Shown here: in pieces, positions 9,355 through 16,334 of the stretch
Layout: each line of letters opens with the position of its first letter
Position numbering within the stretch: position 1 is the stretch's first letter
Origin: Roseibium sp. MMSF_3544
Lineage (GTDB): Bacteria > Pseudomonadota > Alphaproteobacteria > Rhizobiales > Stappiaceae
DNA: 64,000 nt
Direction: 5' to 3'
Assembly: GCF_030732845.1 (NCBI RefSeq)
Contig: NZ_JASHKA010000012.1
Span: 62,001-126,000 of the forward strand
Position numbers and translations under genes: made by a program
The notes under the pieces: model-generated
Databases searched by the model: none
What the model was told of the DNA's origin: nothing
The model's input: the letters and a program-made list of their open reading frames with translations, nothing else

Positions 9355-9642
9355 TTAGCGATTTAGGTCCTCATAGAGATCTCGCCATTCAGGATTGAAG
9401 TCTTCTATGGCCTTGATCTTCCACTCACGTGGCCAGCGCTTCAGGCGTTTCTCGCGTGCGATCGCCGCGTCGGGTGTCTCGAAATTCTCATAGTAGACCA
9501 GTCGCGTAACATCGTATTTGCTAACAAAAGTGCTACCGATCTTTTGCCTGTGCTCATAAACACGACGCGCCAAATCATTGGTGATCCCGGTATAGAGTGT
9601 TCCGCGTTGGCGACTGGCAAGAATGTAGACGAAATACGTCAT
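9355..9642 (-). CDS. GIY-YIG nuclease superfamily protein
   Basis: A 95-residue stand-alone GIY-YIG domain. FVYILAS and LYTGITNDLARRV carry the paired YI/YTG signature and the catalytic arginine region, and the C-terminus ends NPEWRDLYEDL, typical of the UPF0213/YhbQ-like group. Such proteins are putative endonucleases of unknown biological target. The gene is boxed between a type 2 element 25 bases downstream of its stop and a type 1 pair 19 bases upstream of its start. Confidence 0.88.
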   Translation of the reverse strand: MTYFVYILASRQRGTLYTGITNDLARRVYEHRQKIGSTFVSKYDVTRLVYYENFETPDAAIAREKRLKRWPREWKIKAIEDFNPEWRDLYEDLNR

Positions 9643-9660
9643 GCCTCGTTGTTGCGTGGA

Positions 9661-9829
9661 TTGGATCCCCGATCAAGTCGGGGATGACTCCAAGTGTCAC
9701 AAGGTCGTCTCGTTTCATTCTCCAATCTCTTGAAAAAACGAACCTCGGGGCGAACTCCCGGGTCATCCCTTAGATCGAGGCACGATCCCTCAAACCACTC
9801 TGGTCATCCCCGACTTGATCGGGGATCCA
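9661..9829. repeat. Palindrome type 1, inverted pair (right cluster)
   Basis: GGATCCCCGATC...GGGGATGAC at 9661-9687 and its inverse GTCATCCCC...GGGGATCC at 9803-9829. The intervening bases (CTCCAAGTGT, AATCTCTTGAAAAAA, GAACCTCGGGG) match 5737-5838 closely. The two blocks are about 4 kb apart in direct orientation. Confidence 0.87.
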
Positions 9830-9896
9830 ATCCACCGTGCCAAATCAAAAGGTCTCAGTGTCTTCGACCAAGTGCGCTTACCCCAAAAGTGTCATC

Positions 9897-9950
9897 ATGG
9901 ACTTGATCCGGGACCTTTTTGGCTCACTGTCGATAGGCTCAAGGCCGGCG
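9897..9950 (+). repeat. Palindrome type 3, decayed copy
   Basis: CTTGATCCGGGACCTTTTTG matches the right half of the hairpin at 6085-6110, but the left arm has mutated so the stem is lost. GGCTCAAGGCC corresponds to the second stem. Confidence 0.6.
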
Positions 9951-9972
9951 TGGCGTGGCGTGTGTGGCCCCC

Positions 9973-11283
9973 TCACCCCAGTGCGAAGACATCCACCTTG
10001 TCCGCGAAGCCTTTGAGCTCCTGCCCCTCGAACCGTTCCAGTGTTTCGCCGGCTTTGGCGGCCACAGCGTCATCCATCAAAACCGGTTTGCCCAGTGTTT
10101 TACCATGCGCTTCCAGACGGGCGGCGCGGTTGACCGTGTCGCCGTAGACGGTGAAAGCCTGCCGGTTGGAAGAGCCGATGCTGCCCGAGGCGACCTTGCC
10201 GGCCGCAAGCCCGACACGGATCGAGAAGCTGGAGCGCTCTGCCTCGCTGAGAAGATCCCGGCTCGCAGCAAAGGCCTCCGCTTCCGGCGTGGCACTTTCG
10301 ATGGGTGTGCCAAAGGAGGCCATCAGACCGTCGCCGGTGAACTGGATTACAACGCCGTCGTGCCGGGCGATGACATCGGCGCATCCAGCAAGAAACGCGT
10401 TGAGGTGTTCGATCACCTCGGTCGGACTGCGGCTCGCGGAATAGGCCGTGAACCCGGCAATATCCATCACCAGGATGGCGGCATGCCGTTCCTGCGGCGC
10501 AAGGGCCGTCGGGTCGTCGATCAGCCGCTTGGCAATGGCTTCAGGAACATAGCGTCCAAGCGTCGCCGCAACGCGCTCGCGCTCGGCCTGTGCCTTCACC
10601 TGTGCCCGGAATACGCGCCGGGCCCTCAAAACGCCCAGCGCCAGGATCACTGTCGCAATGAACAAAAATCCGGTCTCCTCGACCCTGTTGCCGCGTCCGA
10701 TGAAATCGGGTGAAAGGAAAACCGCTTCATAGTCGGCGCCAGATGCCCCAGGGGAAAGATCGGCCCAGGACAGCGTCCGCTCCATCGTGGAAATGACGAG
10801 CAGGAACGCAGTCCACCAGCCGACAACGACAGCTGCACCCGTCCAAAGAACCAGACGCGGCGACAGGGACAGCGTCGCCATGGCGACGATCGGAAACAGG
10901 TAATAGATGCCATAGGCGCGGAACGCCAGGATCTGGGGAACGTCGCCACTCCGGCTGATCGGGAACAGGGCGAAGGTCATGCATATCCCGACGGCATCAA
11001 CCAGGTAGATGGCGTATTTCATCCACCATCGGTCAAACCGCGTGCCAATCACGCTGGCATGGGCAATGCCAATGGCGGTGAACGCGCCGAGGGCAACGAA
11101 GATCCAGGGGTTCGGGTAAAATCCCAACAAGAACCAGGAAATGGCGACCCACAGGAACGCAGCCCCGACTGCGACTGTTCTGCAGATGATCGCCAGCCGG
11201 AGCCCCTGCCGTTCCGCCTGGGCAAGGCGGTCTTCATCACCACGATCGGCGGCGGCAGGCTGGGCAGTCTGAGGCGTCGTCAA
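9973..11283 (-). CDS. Membrane-bound class III adenylate/guanylate cyclase
   Basis: A 436-residue protein: about six hydrophobic segments in residues 30-220, a short linker, then a cyclase homology domain from about 265. Metal-binding aspartates are present (MDIAGFT D274, TGDG D318), as are the transition-state Asn385 and Arg389 in GDTVNRAARLE. The lysine that normally selects the purine is glutamine (Q314, in VIQFTGD), and the partner position is T378. The product may be cAMP, cGMP or altered. The start is TTG 11283, with no better candidate. The gene is monocistronic. The membrane part resembles MASE-type sensors, but I cannot name the ligand. Confidence 0.88.
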   Translation of the reverse strand: MTTPQTAQPAAADRGDEDRLAQAERQGLRLAIICRTVAVGAAFLWVAISWFLLGFYPNPWIFVALGAFTAIGIAHASVIGTRFDRWWMKYAIYLVDAVGICMTFALFPISRSGDVPQILAFRAYGIYYLFPIVAMATLSLSPRLVLWTGAAVVVGWWTAFLLVISTMERTLSWADLSPGASGADYEAVFLSPDFIGRGNRVEETGFLFIATVILALGVLRARRVFRAQVKAQAERERVAATLGRYVPEAIAKRLIDDPTALAPQERHAAILVMDIAGFTAYSASRSPTEVIEHLNAFLAGCADVIARHDGVVIQFTGDGLMASFGTPIESATPEAEAFAASRDLLSEAERSSFSIRVGLAAGKVASGSIGSSNRQAFTVYGDTVNRAARLEAHGKTLGKPVLMDDAVAAKAGETLERFEGQELKGFADKVDVFALG

Positions 11284-11726
11284 AGGCAGGCAGTCCCAAG
11301 TGATGCGGATAGGTCAAGATTGAACATATAGGCAAGCCAAGCCGCCAGGTCATGCCCTCATACGATAGGGTGTGAGGGCGCGGCAAACGGCGATGAGCTC
11401 AGGCGAACAGCGCGAAAAGCGGGCGCCCTGCGCGGTTAAGTGCTTTGACGCAGCAGGGCGAAGCCGTTGTTGCCTCCCTCCGGGACAAGGTGACTTTGCC
11501 CCGCTGCTTCGTCGCGAAACGTTGAAAACCGAAGGGTTTGCTGCTGTTCCGTGCCTCGCAACCAATCAAATTCGTCCTTACCATCGCAGCTTGCCTTACG
11601 AGGGCATGCCCCAAGCCGGGAAATTTCGCTTCACGTTGCGGAATTCTCATTTGACACAGCTGCTTGCGGCGTCATGCTGACACCGTGACTGAACTGCGGA
11701 CGACTCGCTTCACTATGGGGGATTGA
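11284..11726. other. Intergenic region between divergent genes
   Basis: About 440 bases separate the divergent cyclase and DUF1176 genes. TTGACA at 11651-11656 could be a -35 element for the DUF1176 gene, but no convincing -10 follows at 17 bases. A few short inverted repeats (for example GCCCTGC / GCAGGGC around 11425-11460) are present. I see no RNA gene and no credible small protein. Confidence 0.5.
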
Positions 11727-12914
11727 GTGAAAAGATTTCTTGTAACCGCCTGTTTTTCCGTGGCTTTGACCAGCCCGGCCCTTGCCCAATTGGACCGGAC
11801 CAGCTTTGGCGACTGGTCGATCCGCTGCAACGACAAGAACTACTGCATCGCCGAAACCGATGGTGAAAGTTCCAACGATGAAAAGTTCAGGTTGAAACTC
11901 GAGCGCAGCGCCGAAGCCGGCAGCGATGTCTTTGTGACACTGCGCCCCACGACGCCGCTCGAGGTCGGCATGCGCGCGCGGATCGAGATCGAAAGTCTTG
12001 AAGAGGACAATTACGGATTTTTCGGCAAGGCGTCGAAAATCTACACCGGAAACGAGATGACCTTCGGCGGCGACTCGGACCGCGATCTTATCGAATACCT
12101 GCGCCTTGGCGAGGACGCGGTGATCCAGATCGAATATGGCGGCGCCACCGGCACGCTCACCTATTGGGTGAAGCTCAACGGCCTGACCCATTCGCTCTTG
12201 AAGATGGACGAGGCACAGGGCCGGATCGGCCGTCTCGACGCCATCGTCGCCTGGGGCGGCCTGGCGGCGGACAGCAAGGTAACCATCGCCGCGGCCGAAA
12301 GTGCTCCGAAAGCAGCTCCAAAGGACGCAGCGCCAGCCCAGACCCAGGCCGCCGCACCGCCGCCACCGGCAAATGATGTTCCCCCGCCCGTCATGCCATC
12401 TCAGGACCGTGCGTCCTCCGGACCGAGAGGCCTCGTCTACACGGTTGAGGAGCTGCCGGATTCCGTTCAGATGATGGGCTACCGGACGCTCGACTGTCAG
12501 CTCGCCGAGACCCTGCCTGCCTATGGCGCGCAGTTCTACGCGGAGGGCGACGTCGAAACCTGGATCGTGCCCTGCCGCATGGCCGATGCCAACGTGCCTT
12601 ACTTCATGGCCATTCACATCCCCTTCAATCCGTCTCTCGATGAATGGAAGGAATTCGAAACGCCCCCGGATTTCAACCAACCGAACCATGCGCTTGTGAA
12701 CAATCTCTTTTTTGATCCGGATTCGGGGCAAGTCACCGGCACCACCTACTATTCTTCCAATTTCGACTGCGGCGCGTTCGAACGACACGAAATGATGGCG
12801 GAAAGCGGAGACTATGAGCTTGTCGAATACCTGGAAAAATCCAATTGCGACGGCGTCTTCGGTCCACCGGAAGGCTGGCCTTTGAACTGGACGATCGACG
12901 AAATGGGCGGTTAG
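11727..12914 (+). CDS. Exported DUF1176-family protein
   Basis: A 395-residue protein from GTG 11727, starting with a clear signal peptide (MKRFLVTACFSVALTSPALA). Residues 25-190 form a beta-rich module with FGDWSIRC, like the N-terminal part of DUF1176 and IalB-type proteins. A Pro/Ala linker at about 200-230 leads to a C-terminal half with IVPC, NFDCGAF and NCDG, the cysteine pattern of DUF1176. The family is periplasmic or exported and has no known activity. A second member is encoded at 23731. It is followed 45 bases later by a small unknown gene on the same strand. Confidence 0.75.
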   Translation: MKRFLVTACFSVALTSPALAQLDRTSFGDWSIRCNDKNYCIAETDGESSNDEKFRLKLERSAEAGSDVFVTLRPTTPLEVGMRARIEIESLEEDNYGFFGKASKIYTGNEMTFGGDSDRDLIEYLRLGEDAVIQIEYGGATGTLTYWVKLNGLTHSLLKMDEAQGRIGRLDAIVAWGGLAADSKVTIAAAESAPKAAPKDAAPAQTQAAAPPPPANDVPPPVMPSQDRASSGPRGLVYTVEELPDSVQMMGYRTLDCQLAETLPAYGAQFYAEGDVETWIVPCRMADANVPYFMAIHIPFNPSLDEWKEFETPPDFNQPNHALVNNLFFDPDSGQVTGTTYYSSNFDCGAFERHEMMAESGDYELVEYLEKSNCDGVFGPPEGWPLNWTIDEMGG

Positions 12915-12959
12915 GTTCGGGCTCACCAAAACAAGCTTGCATGGCTAGGGAGATGACAG

Positions 12960-13247
12960 ATGCGCTTGATGATGACGTTCAAGATTCCAACCCAGGCCGG
13001 TAACCGGGCGGGCGAGCAACACAATATCGGTACGGCGATCGACAAGCTGATCGCCGATACCGGTGCCTCTGAAGCCTACTTCTACATGCAGGACGGCATG
13101 CGCGCCGGTACGATCTTCTTCGAGGAGGCCGATCAGGCAAACCTGCCCCGCTACAACGAACCGTTGATGGAGAGCCTCGGCGCGCAAATCGACATCGTGC
13201 CCGTCCTCAATCTGGAAGATCTGAAACGCGGTCTTCAGGGCCATTGA
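12960..13247 (+). CDS. Small unknown protein, probably ferredoxin-like alpha/beta fold
   Basis: A 95-residue protein with AGGGAG nine bases before ATG 12960. The pattern beta-(AGEQHNIGTAIDKLIADTGA helix)-beta(SEAYFYM)-beta(GTIFFEE)-helix-beta resembles the dimeric alpha/beta-barrel domains of small monooxygenase-like proteins. I cannot assign a family. It has no signal peptide. It lies 78 bases upstream of the exported deiminase and may share its transcript. Confidence 0.65.
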   Translation: MRLMMTFKIPTQAGNRAGEQHNIGTAIDKLIADTGASEAYFYMQDGMRAGTIFFEEADQANLPRYNEPLMESLGAQIDIVPVLNLEDLKRGLQGH

Positions 13248-13325
13248 TCCGTCTTGACGGTGTCTGCGACGGGCCCGTATGGAACCGTTGCCGACCCCCG
13301 GGACAGCAAAGAATGCGGGGAACGG

Positions 13326-14318
13326 ATGCCAACTTACAAAGCGCAGGTCCTGGGTGCTGCCCTGGCAGGTTTATTCATGACATCGACCGCTGAAGCTGCG
13401 TCCTTCCGGGTGCCTGCTGAATGGGAACCACAAGCGGCGGTCTGGATGCAGTGGCCGGGCAAATATGAGACTGCAATGCGCCCGGCCTTTGCCAACATCA
13501 TCGGTTCCGTGCAACGACACGAAAACGTTCACATTCTGACAAGCACGTTGAAGGAACAGCAGGCTGCCGCAGCCTTTCTGGCCAAGCGCGGTCTGCCGGA
13601 AAAGAACATCACCTGGCATCAGATCCCGGTCGACAACGCCTGGATGCGCGACAACGGCCCGATTTACCTCACGGACGGAAGCAGCACCTGGGTCCAGAAT
13701 TGGGCATTCACCGGCTGGGACGGCTCAACTGGTGCAGGATACCGGCGTGACAACAAGGTGCCGGTTCACGTCGGCGCCCTGCTTGGTGTTGAGGTTGAAG
13801 ACCTGTCCGACTACGTCCTTGAAAAAGGCAATCTGGAAGTGAACGGTGCAGGCATCGCCATGCTGAACTGGGATTGCCAGAACCAGCGGAATCCCGGTCT
13901 CCCAAAAGCCGAACACGAGAAAATCCTCAAGGACGCTCTTGGACTGACGGAGATCATCTGGTCCCACGGTCACCATCCGGACGACCTCACGACCGGCCAC
14001 ATTGACGGGTCCGCACGCTTCGTCAACGCAACCACCGTTGCCATCGCCGATACGGGAGATGAGACGGAAACGCGGCTTGCAGATGACCTTGAAGCCGCTG
14101 GCTTCAAGGTGGAGTGGTACCCGGGCGATGTGAACTGGCTGGTCGGCGACGGGTATGTTGTTGCCATGAGCGAACTGGACAAGGCGGCGGACAGCGACCT
14201 CGAAGCCCGGCTGCAACGCTATTTCCCGGGCCGGGAAGTTTATCTTGTCGATGCCTGGGCGATCGCCGACGCCGGCGGCGGTATTCACTGCGTCACCAAC
14301 GACCAGCCGGAATTTTGA
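13326..14318 (+). CDS. Exported agmatine deiminase / peptidylarginine-deiminase-type enzyme
   Basis: A 330-residue member of the PAD_porph family, which hydrolyses guanidino groups (agmatine to N-carbamoylputrescine, or arginine residues to citrulline). Motifs: WMRDNGPIYL, GNLEVNGAG, GHIDGSARFV and the catalytic GGGIHCVTNDQP with Cys322. I chose ATG 13326 because it follows GGGGAACGG and begins a signal peptide (AQVLGAALAGLFMTSTAEA). The frame opens upstream at 13254. Agmatine deiminases of the AguA type are usually cytoplasmic, so a periplasmic or secreted version is notable. Confidence 0.85.
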   Translation: MPTYKAQVLGAALAGLFMTSTAEAASFRVPAEWEPQAAVWMQWPGKYETAMRPAFANIIGSVQRHENVHILTSTLKEQQAAAAFLAKRGLPEKNITWHQIPVDNAWMRDNGPIYLTDGSSTWVQNWAFTGWDGSTGAGYRRDNKVPVHVGALLGVEVEDLSDYVLEKGNLEVNGAGIAMLNWDCQNQRNPGLPKAEHEKILKDALGLTEIIWSHGHHPDDLTTGHIDGSARFVNATTVAIADTGDETETRLADDLEAAGFKVEWYPGDVNWLVGDGYVVAMSELDKAADSDLEARLQRYFPGREVYLVDAWAIADAGGGIHCVTNDQPEF

Positions 14319-14668
14319 CAGGACAACCTCTGGCTCCTGTTTTCCGGAGCGCTCTTGCCGGGGAGTTTTTCAAAGATTGCCTTCGGCAGGCATAGAACCA
14401 ACGCTGCCGCTTTCGCGCGGCAATCTACGAGTTTTTGCCAAGGAAGCGGGCTGTTTCGATACAACCCGCACACCCGGATTTATTTACCATAGGTTTAATC
14501 GCATCGACCCAAAAGCCACATTTCGCTTTTTGAGGCAACGCATCCCGATATATTCTGTTTGCCGACCTTCGGGAGTCGTTGAAACGACCGGCGCAGATGG
14601 GTTAATAAAGGATTAATATCTAGCCGATTTCGCCGGAGCGGTGCCGGCGCGAAATTCAGGAGACAGGA
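14319..14668. other. Intergenic region with CtrA-type box
   Basis: 350 bases without a credible gene. The right end is AT-rich and holds TTAA-N7-TTAA at 14602-14616, listed separately, and an additional GTTTAATC half-site near 14495. I see no RNA gene. Confidence 0.6.
14602..14616. promoter_or_regulatory. Candidate CtrA binding site (TTAA-N7-TTAA)
   Basis: TTAATAAAGGATTAA is an exact full CtrA box, 52 bases before the start of the coiled-coil gene at 14669. CtrA is the cell-cycle master regulator of Alphaproteobacteria and uses this spacing. The match is seen directly; the regulation is inferred. Confidence 0.6.
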
Positions 14669-16162
14669 ATGGGCATTTTCTCGAAGTCCTCGCGTCCGGG
14701 CGACCAGGAGCAGCGGACCGAGGTCCCGACGGAAACAGCAAAGGTGCAAGAGGCCAGCAAGGCACCTGCGCAAGGCAACAACGTCGAAAAAATCTCGCCC
14801 TTCGCCCTGAAAATGCAGGAGAAGATGAATCAGCTGGACGGGCTGAAGTCGCGCGTTGGCGGCCTCAACCAGATGTTCGACCAGATGGCTGCCTACGCTG
14901 CGGAAAGCCAGACCAGCATCCGCATGATGTCCGAATACATTGAGAATTCGCGGCACAGCGTCGAGACAGAAGTCAGGCTGAAGTCGGAAAACGCCAAGAT
15001 CTCCACCGACCTTCTCGATGCGGAGCACAGGGTCAGATCCTTGACCACGCAACTCGAAGACGCGCAGGCGGAAGTTCATTCCCTTCGTAAACGCGCCACT
15101 GAGACGCGTACTGCCCTTGAAACGGCCCGCAACGACATTGTCACGATCCGCGACAACAACAAGAAGGTCAATGAGGAATACCGTATCCAGAGTTCCAAGC
15201 TCGTGGAGGCGAATTCACAGGTCACCGAAATCACCGGCAAGCTCAATGACCTGATGGCCAAGCACGAATCGCTGGAGCGAAACGCAGAAGGGCTGAAAGA
15301 GGATCTGGAAGCCGTCAAGCATCGCGAAAAGGAACTGCAGCAGAACCTGTCCGAAAGCGCCAAACTGCTGGAAGACGAAATCCGCAAGAACAACCAGTCA
15401 ACCAGTGAACTGGAATCAGCCAAACGCGAGCTGGTCGAGTTCCGCAATGACAACATCGACCTGAAATCGCATTTGGATGTCGCCAACCAGGAACTGGTCT
15501 ATGCCAAGTCGCGCCTTGAGGAAGAACAACGCAAGCACGACAACGAAGTCTATGCACTGAACGCGGAAATCGAGAACCTGTCGTCTCAGCGCCGGATCGG
15601 CGCACAATCGCTGCAGGAAATGGCGCAAGAGAACACAACGCTCAAGGAGCGCGGCCGCGATCTTCTGAAACGGATGCAGGAAATCGAGCATCTGCTCGAC
15701 AGCGCCCAGAAGAACCACGAGAAGGACCGCAACGAACTCATGGCGACCAGCGCAAAGCTGCGTGAGGTCAACCTGCGCTACAATTCGGCTCTGACCGACT
15801 TGAATCACCAGCGCAACCAGAACCAGAAATTCGCTGACAATCTGGAAGACCTGGTGGAAGAAAACAAACGTCTGCAACGCTACAAGATCCAGGTCGATTC
15901 TGCGAACGAGCAGATAAACCAGCTCAAGGGCGTCATTGCCAACTACCAGATGGCGGTAGAAGGCAAGGGGCCGGCCGAGGAACTGGGTTTGACGCAAAGC
16001 TACGACCCGGCGACCGATCTCGGCATTACAGAGCCGCTTGACCATCGGCCCGATACCGCAAAGAAAGATGTTGCAGACGCGCGTCCGGAGAGCGAAAGCA
16101 AGGACGATGGCGCACCGGGCGACGACGGCGGCAACGACAAGATCGTCAAGCTGCGCGACTGA
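14669..16162 (+). CDS. Long coiled-coil protein, crescentin-like architecture
   Basis: A 497-residue soluble protein. After a short basic head (MGIFSKSSRPG) and a Pro/Thr-rich stretch, residues about 50-430 are almost continuous heptad-rich coiled coil (for example LEDAQAEVHSLRKRATETR and NAEIENLSSQRRIGAQSLQ). The tail is acidic and disordered. No enzyme motif, membrane span or SMC head is present. The head-rod-tail plan is that of bacterial intermediate-filament-like proteins such as crescentin, and the head resembles crescentin's short basic start; this is an architectural comparison only. RBS AGGAGACAGG precedes ATG 14669. A CtrA box upstream suggests a cell-cycle role in shape, polarity or division. 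Confidence 0.8.
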   Translation: MGIFSKSSRPGDQEQRTEVPTETAKVQEASKAPAQGNNVEKISPFALKMQEKMNQLDGLKSRVGGLNQMFDQMAAYAAESQTSIRMMSEYIENSRHSVETEVRLKSENAKISTDLLDAEHRVRSLTTQLEDAQAEVHSLRKRATETRTALETARNDIVTIRDNNKKVNEEYRIQSSKLVEANSQVTEITGKLNDLMAKHESLERNAEGLKEDLEAVKHREKELQQNLSESAKLLEDEIRKNNQSTSELESAKRELVEFRNDNIDLKSHLDVANQELVYAKSRLEEEQRKHDNEVYALNAEIENLSSQRRIGAQSLQEMAQENTTLKERGRDLLKRMQEIEHLLDSAQKNHEKDRNELMATSAKLREVNLRYNSALTDLNHQRNQNQKFADNLEDLVEENKRLQRYKIQVDSANEQINQLKGVIANYQMAVEGKGPAEELGLTQSYDPATDLGITEPLDHRPDTAKKDVADARPESESKDDGAPGDDGGNDKIVKLRD

Positions 16163-16269
16163 TCCGGGCAGCGCACGTTACTGGTCAATCATTCTATGAA
16201 CCGGCTTCCGGCGGCCTTCGGCTGGCCACTGCAACGGGCAGAAATACCCAACACTCTTTCTTTCTGCTA

Positions 16270-16300
16270 GGGTGCGCTTGCGGGAGCCCGCTCCGCACCC
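16270..16300 (+). other. Stem-loop in the leader of the symporter fusion gene
   Basis: GGGTGCG (16270-16276) pairs with CGCACCC (16294-16300), and inside it GCGGG (16280-16284) pairs with CCCGC (16287-16291). The structure ends 34 bases before the GTG start at 16335. There is no T-run, so it is not an ordinary terminator. A regulatory leader or an operator is possible. Confidence 0.5.
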
Positions 16301-16334
16301 ACGAAAGACCGACTGAAGCCGAGGATCGCTCTTT

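Larger units (their letters stand above)
9643..9972. other. Gene-free stretch with repeats
   Basis: About 330 bases between the GIY-YIG gene and the cyclase gene. It repeats in the same order the layout seen after uvrB: type 1 inverted pair, the leader with a decayed TAAGCGCGCTTA, then a type 3 remnant, but with the type 2 element missing. Confidence 0.8.

Noticed and set aside
5685..9972. The regularly recurring repeats as a CRISPR array
   Set aside because: Units are 27-115 bases, unevenly spaced, in both orientations, with genes between them and no cas genes.
11631..12929. A 432-codon open frame on the minus strand
   Set aside because: It is antisense to the signal-peptide-bearing DUF1176 gene and has shadow-like composition.
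14319..14668. A small RNA or small protein before the coiled-coil gene
   Set aside because: Short frames here lack start signals and no conserved RNA fold is recognisable; only the CtrA-type box stands out.
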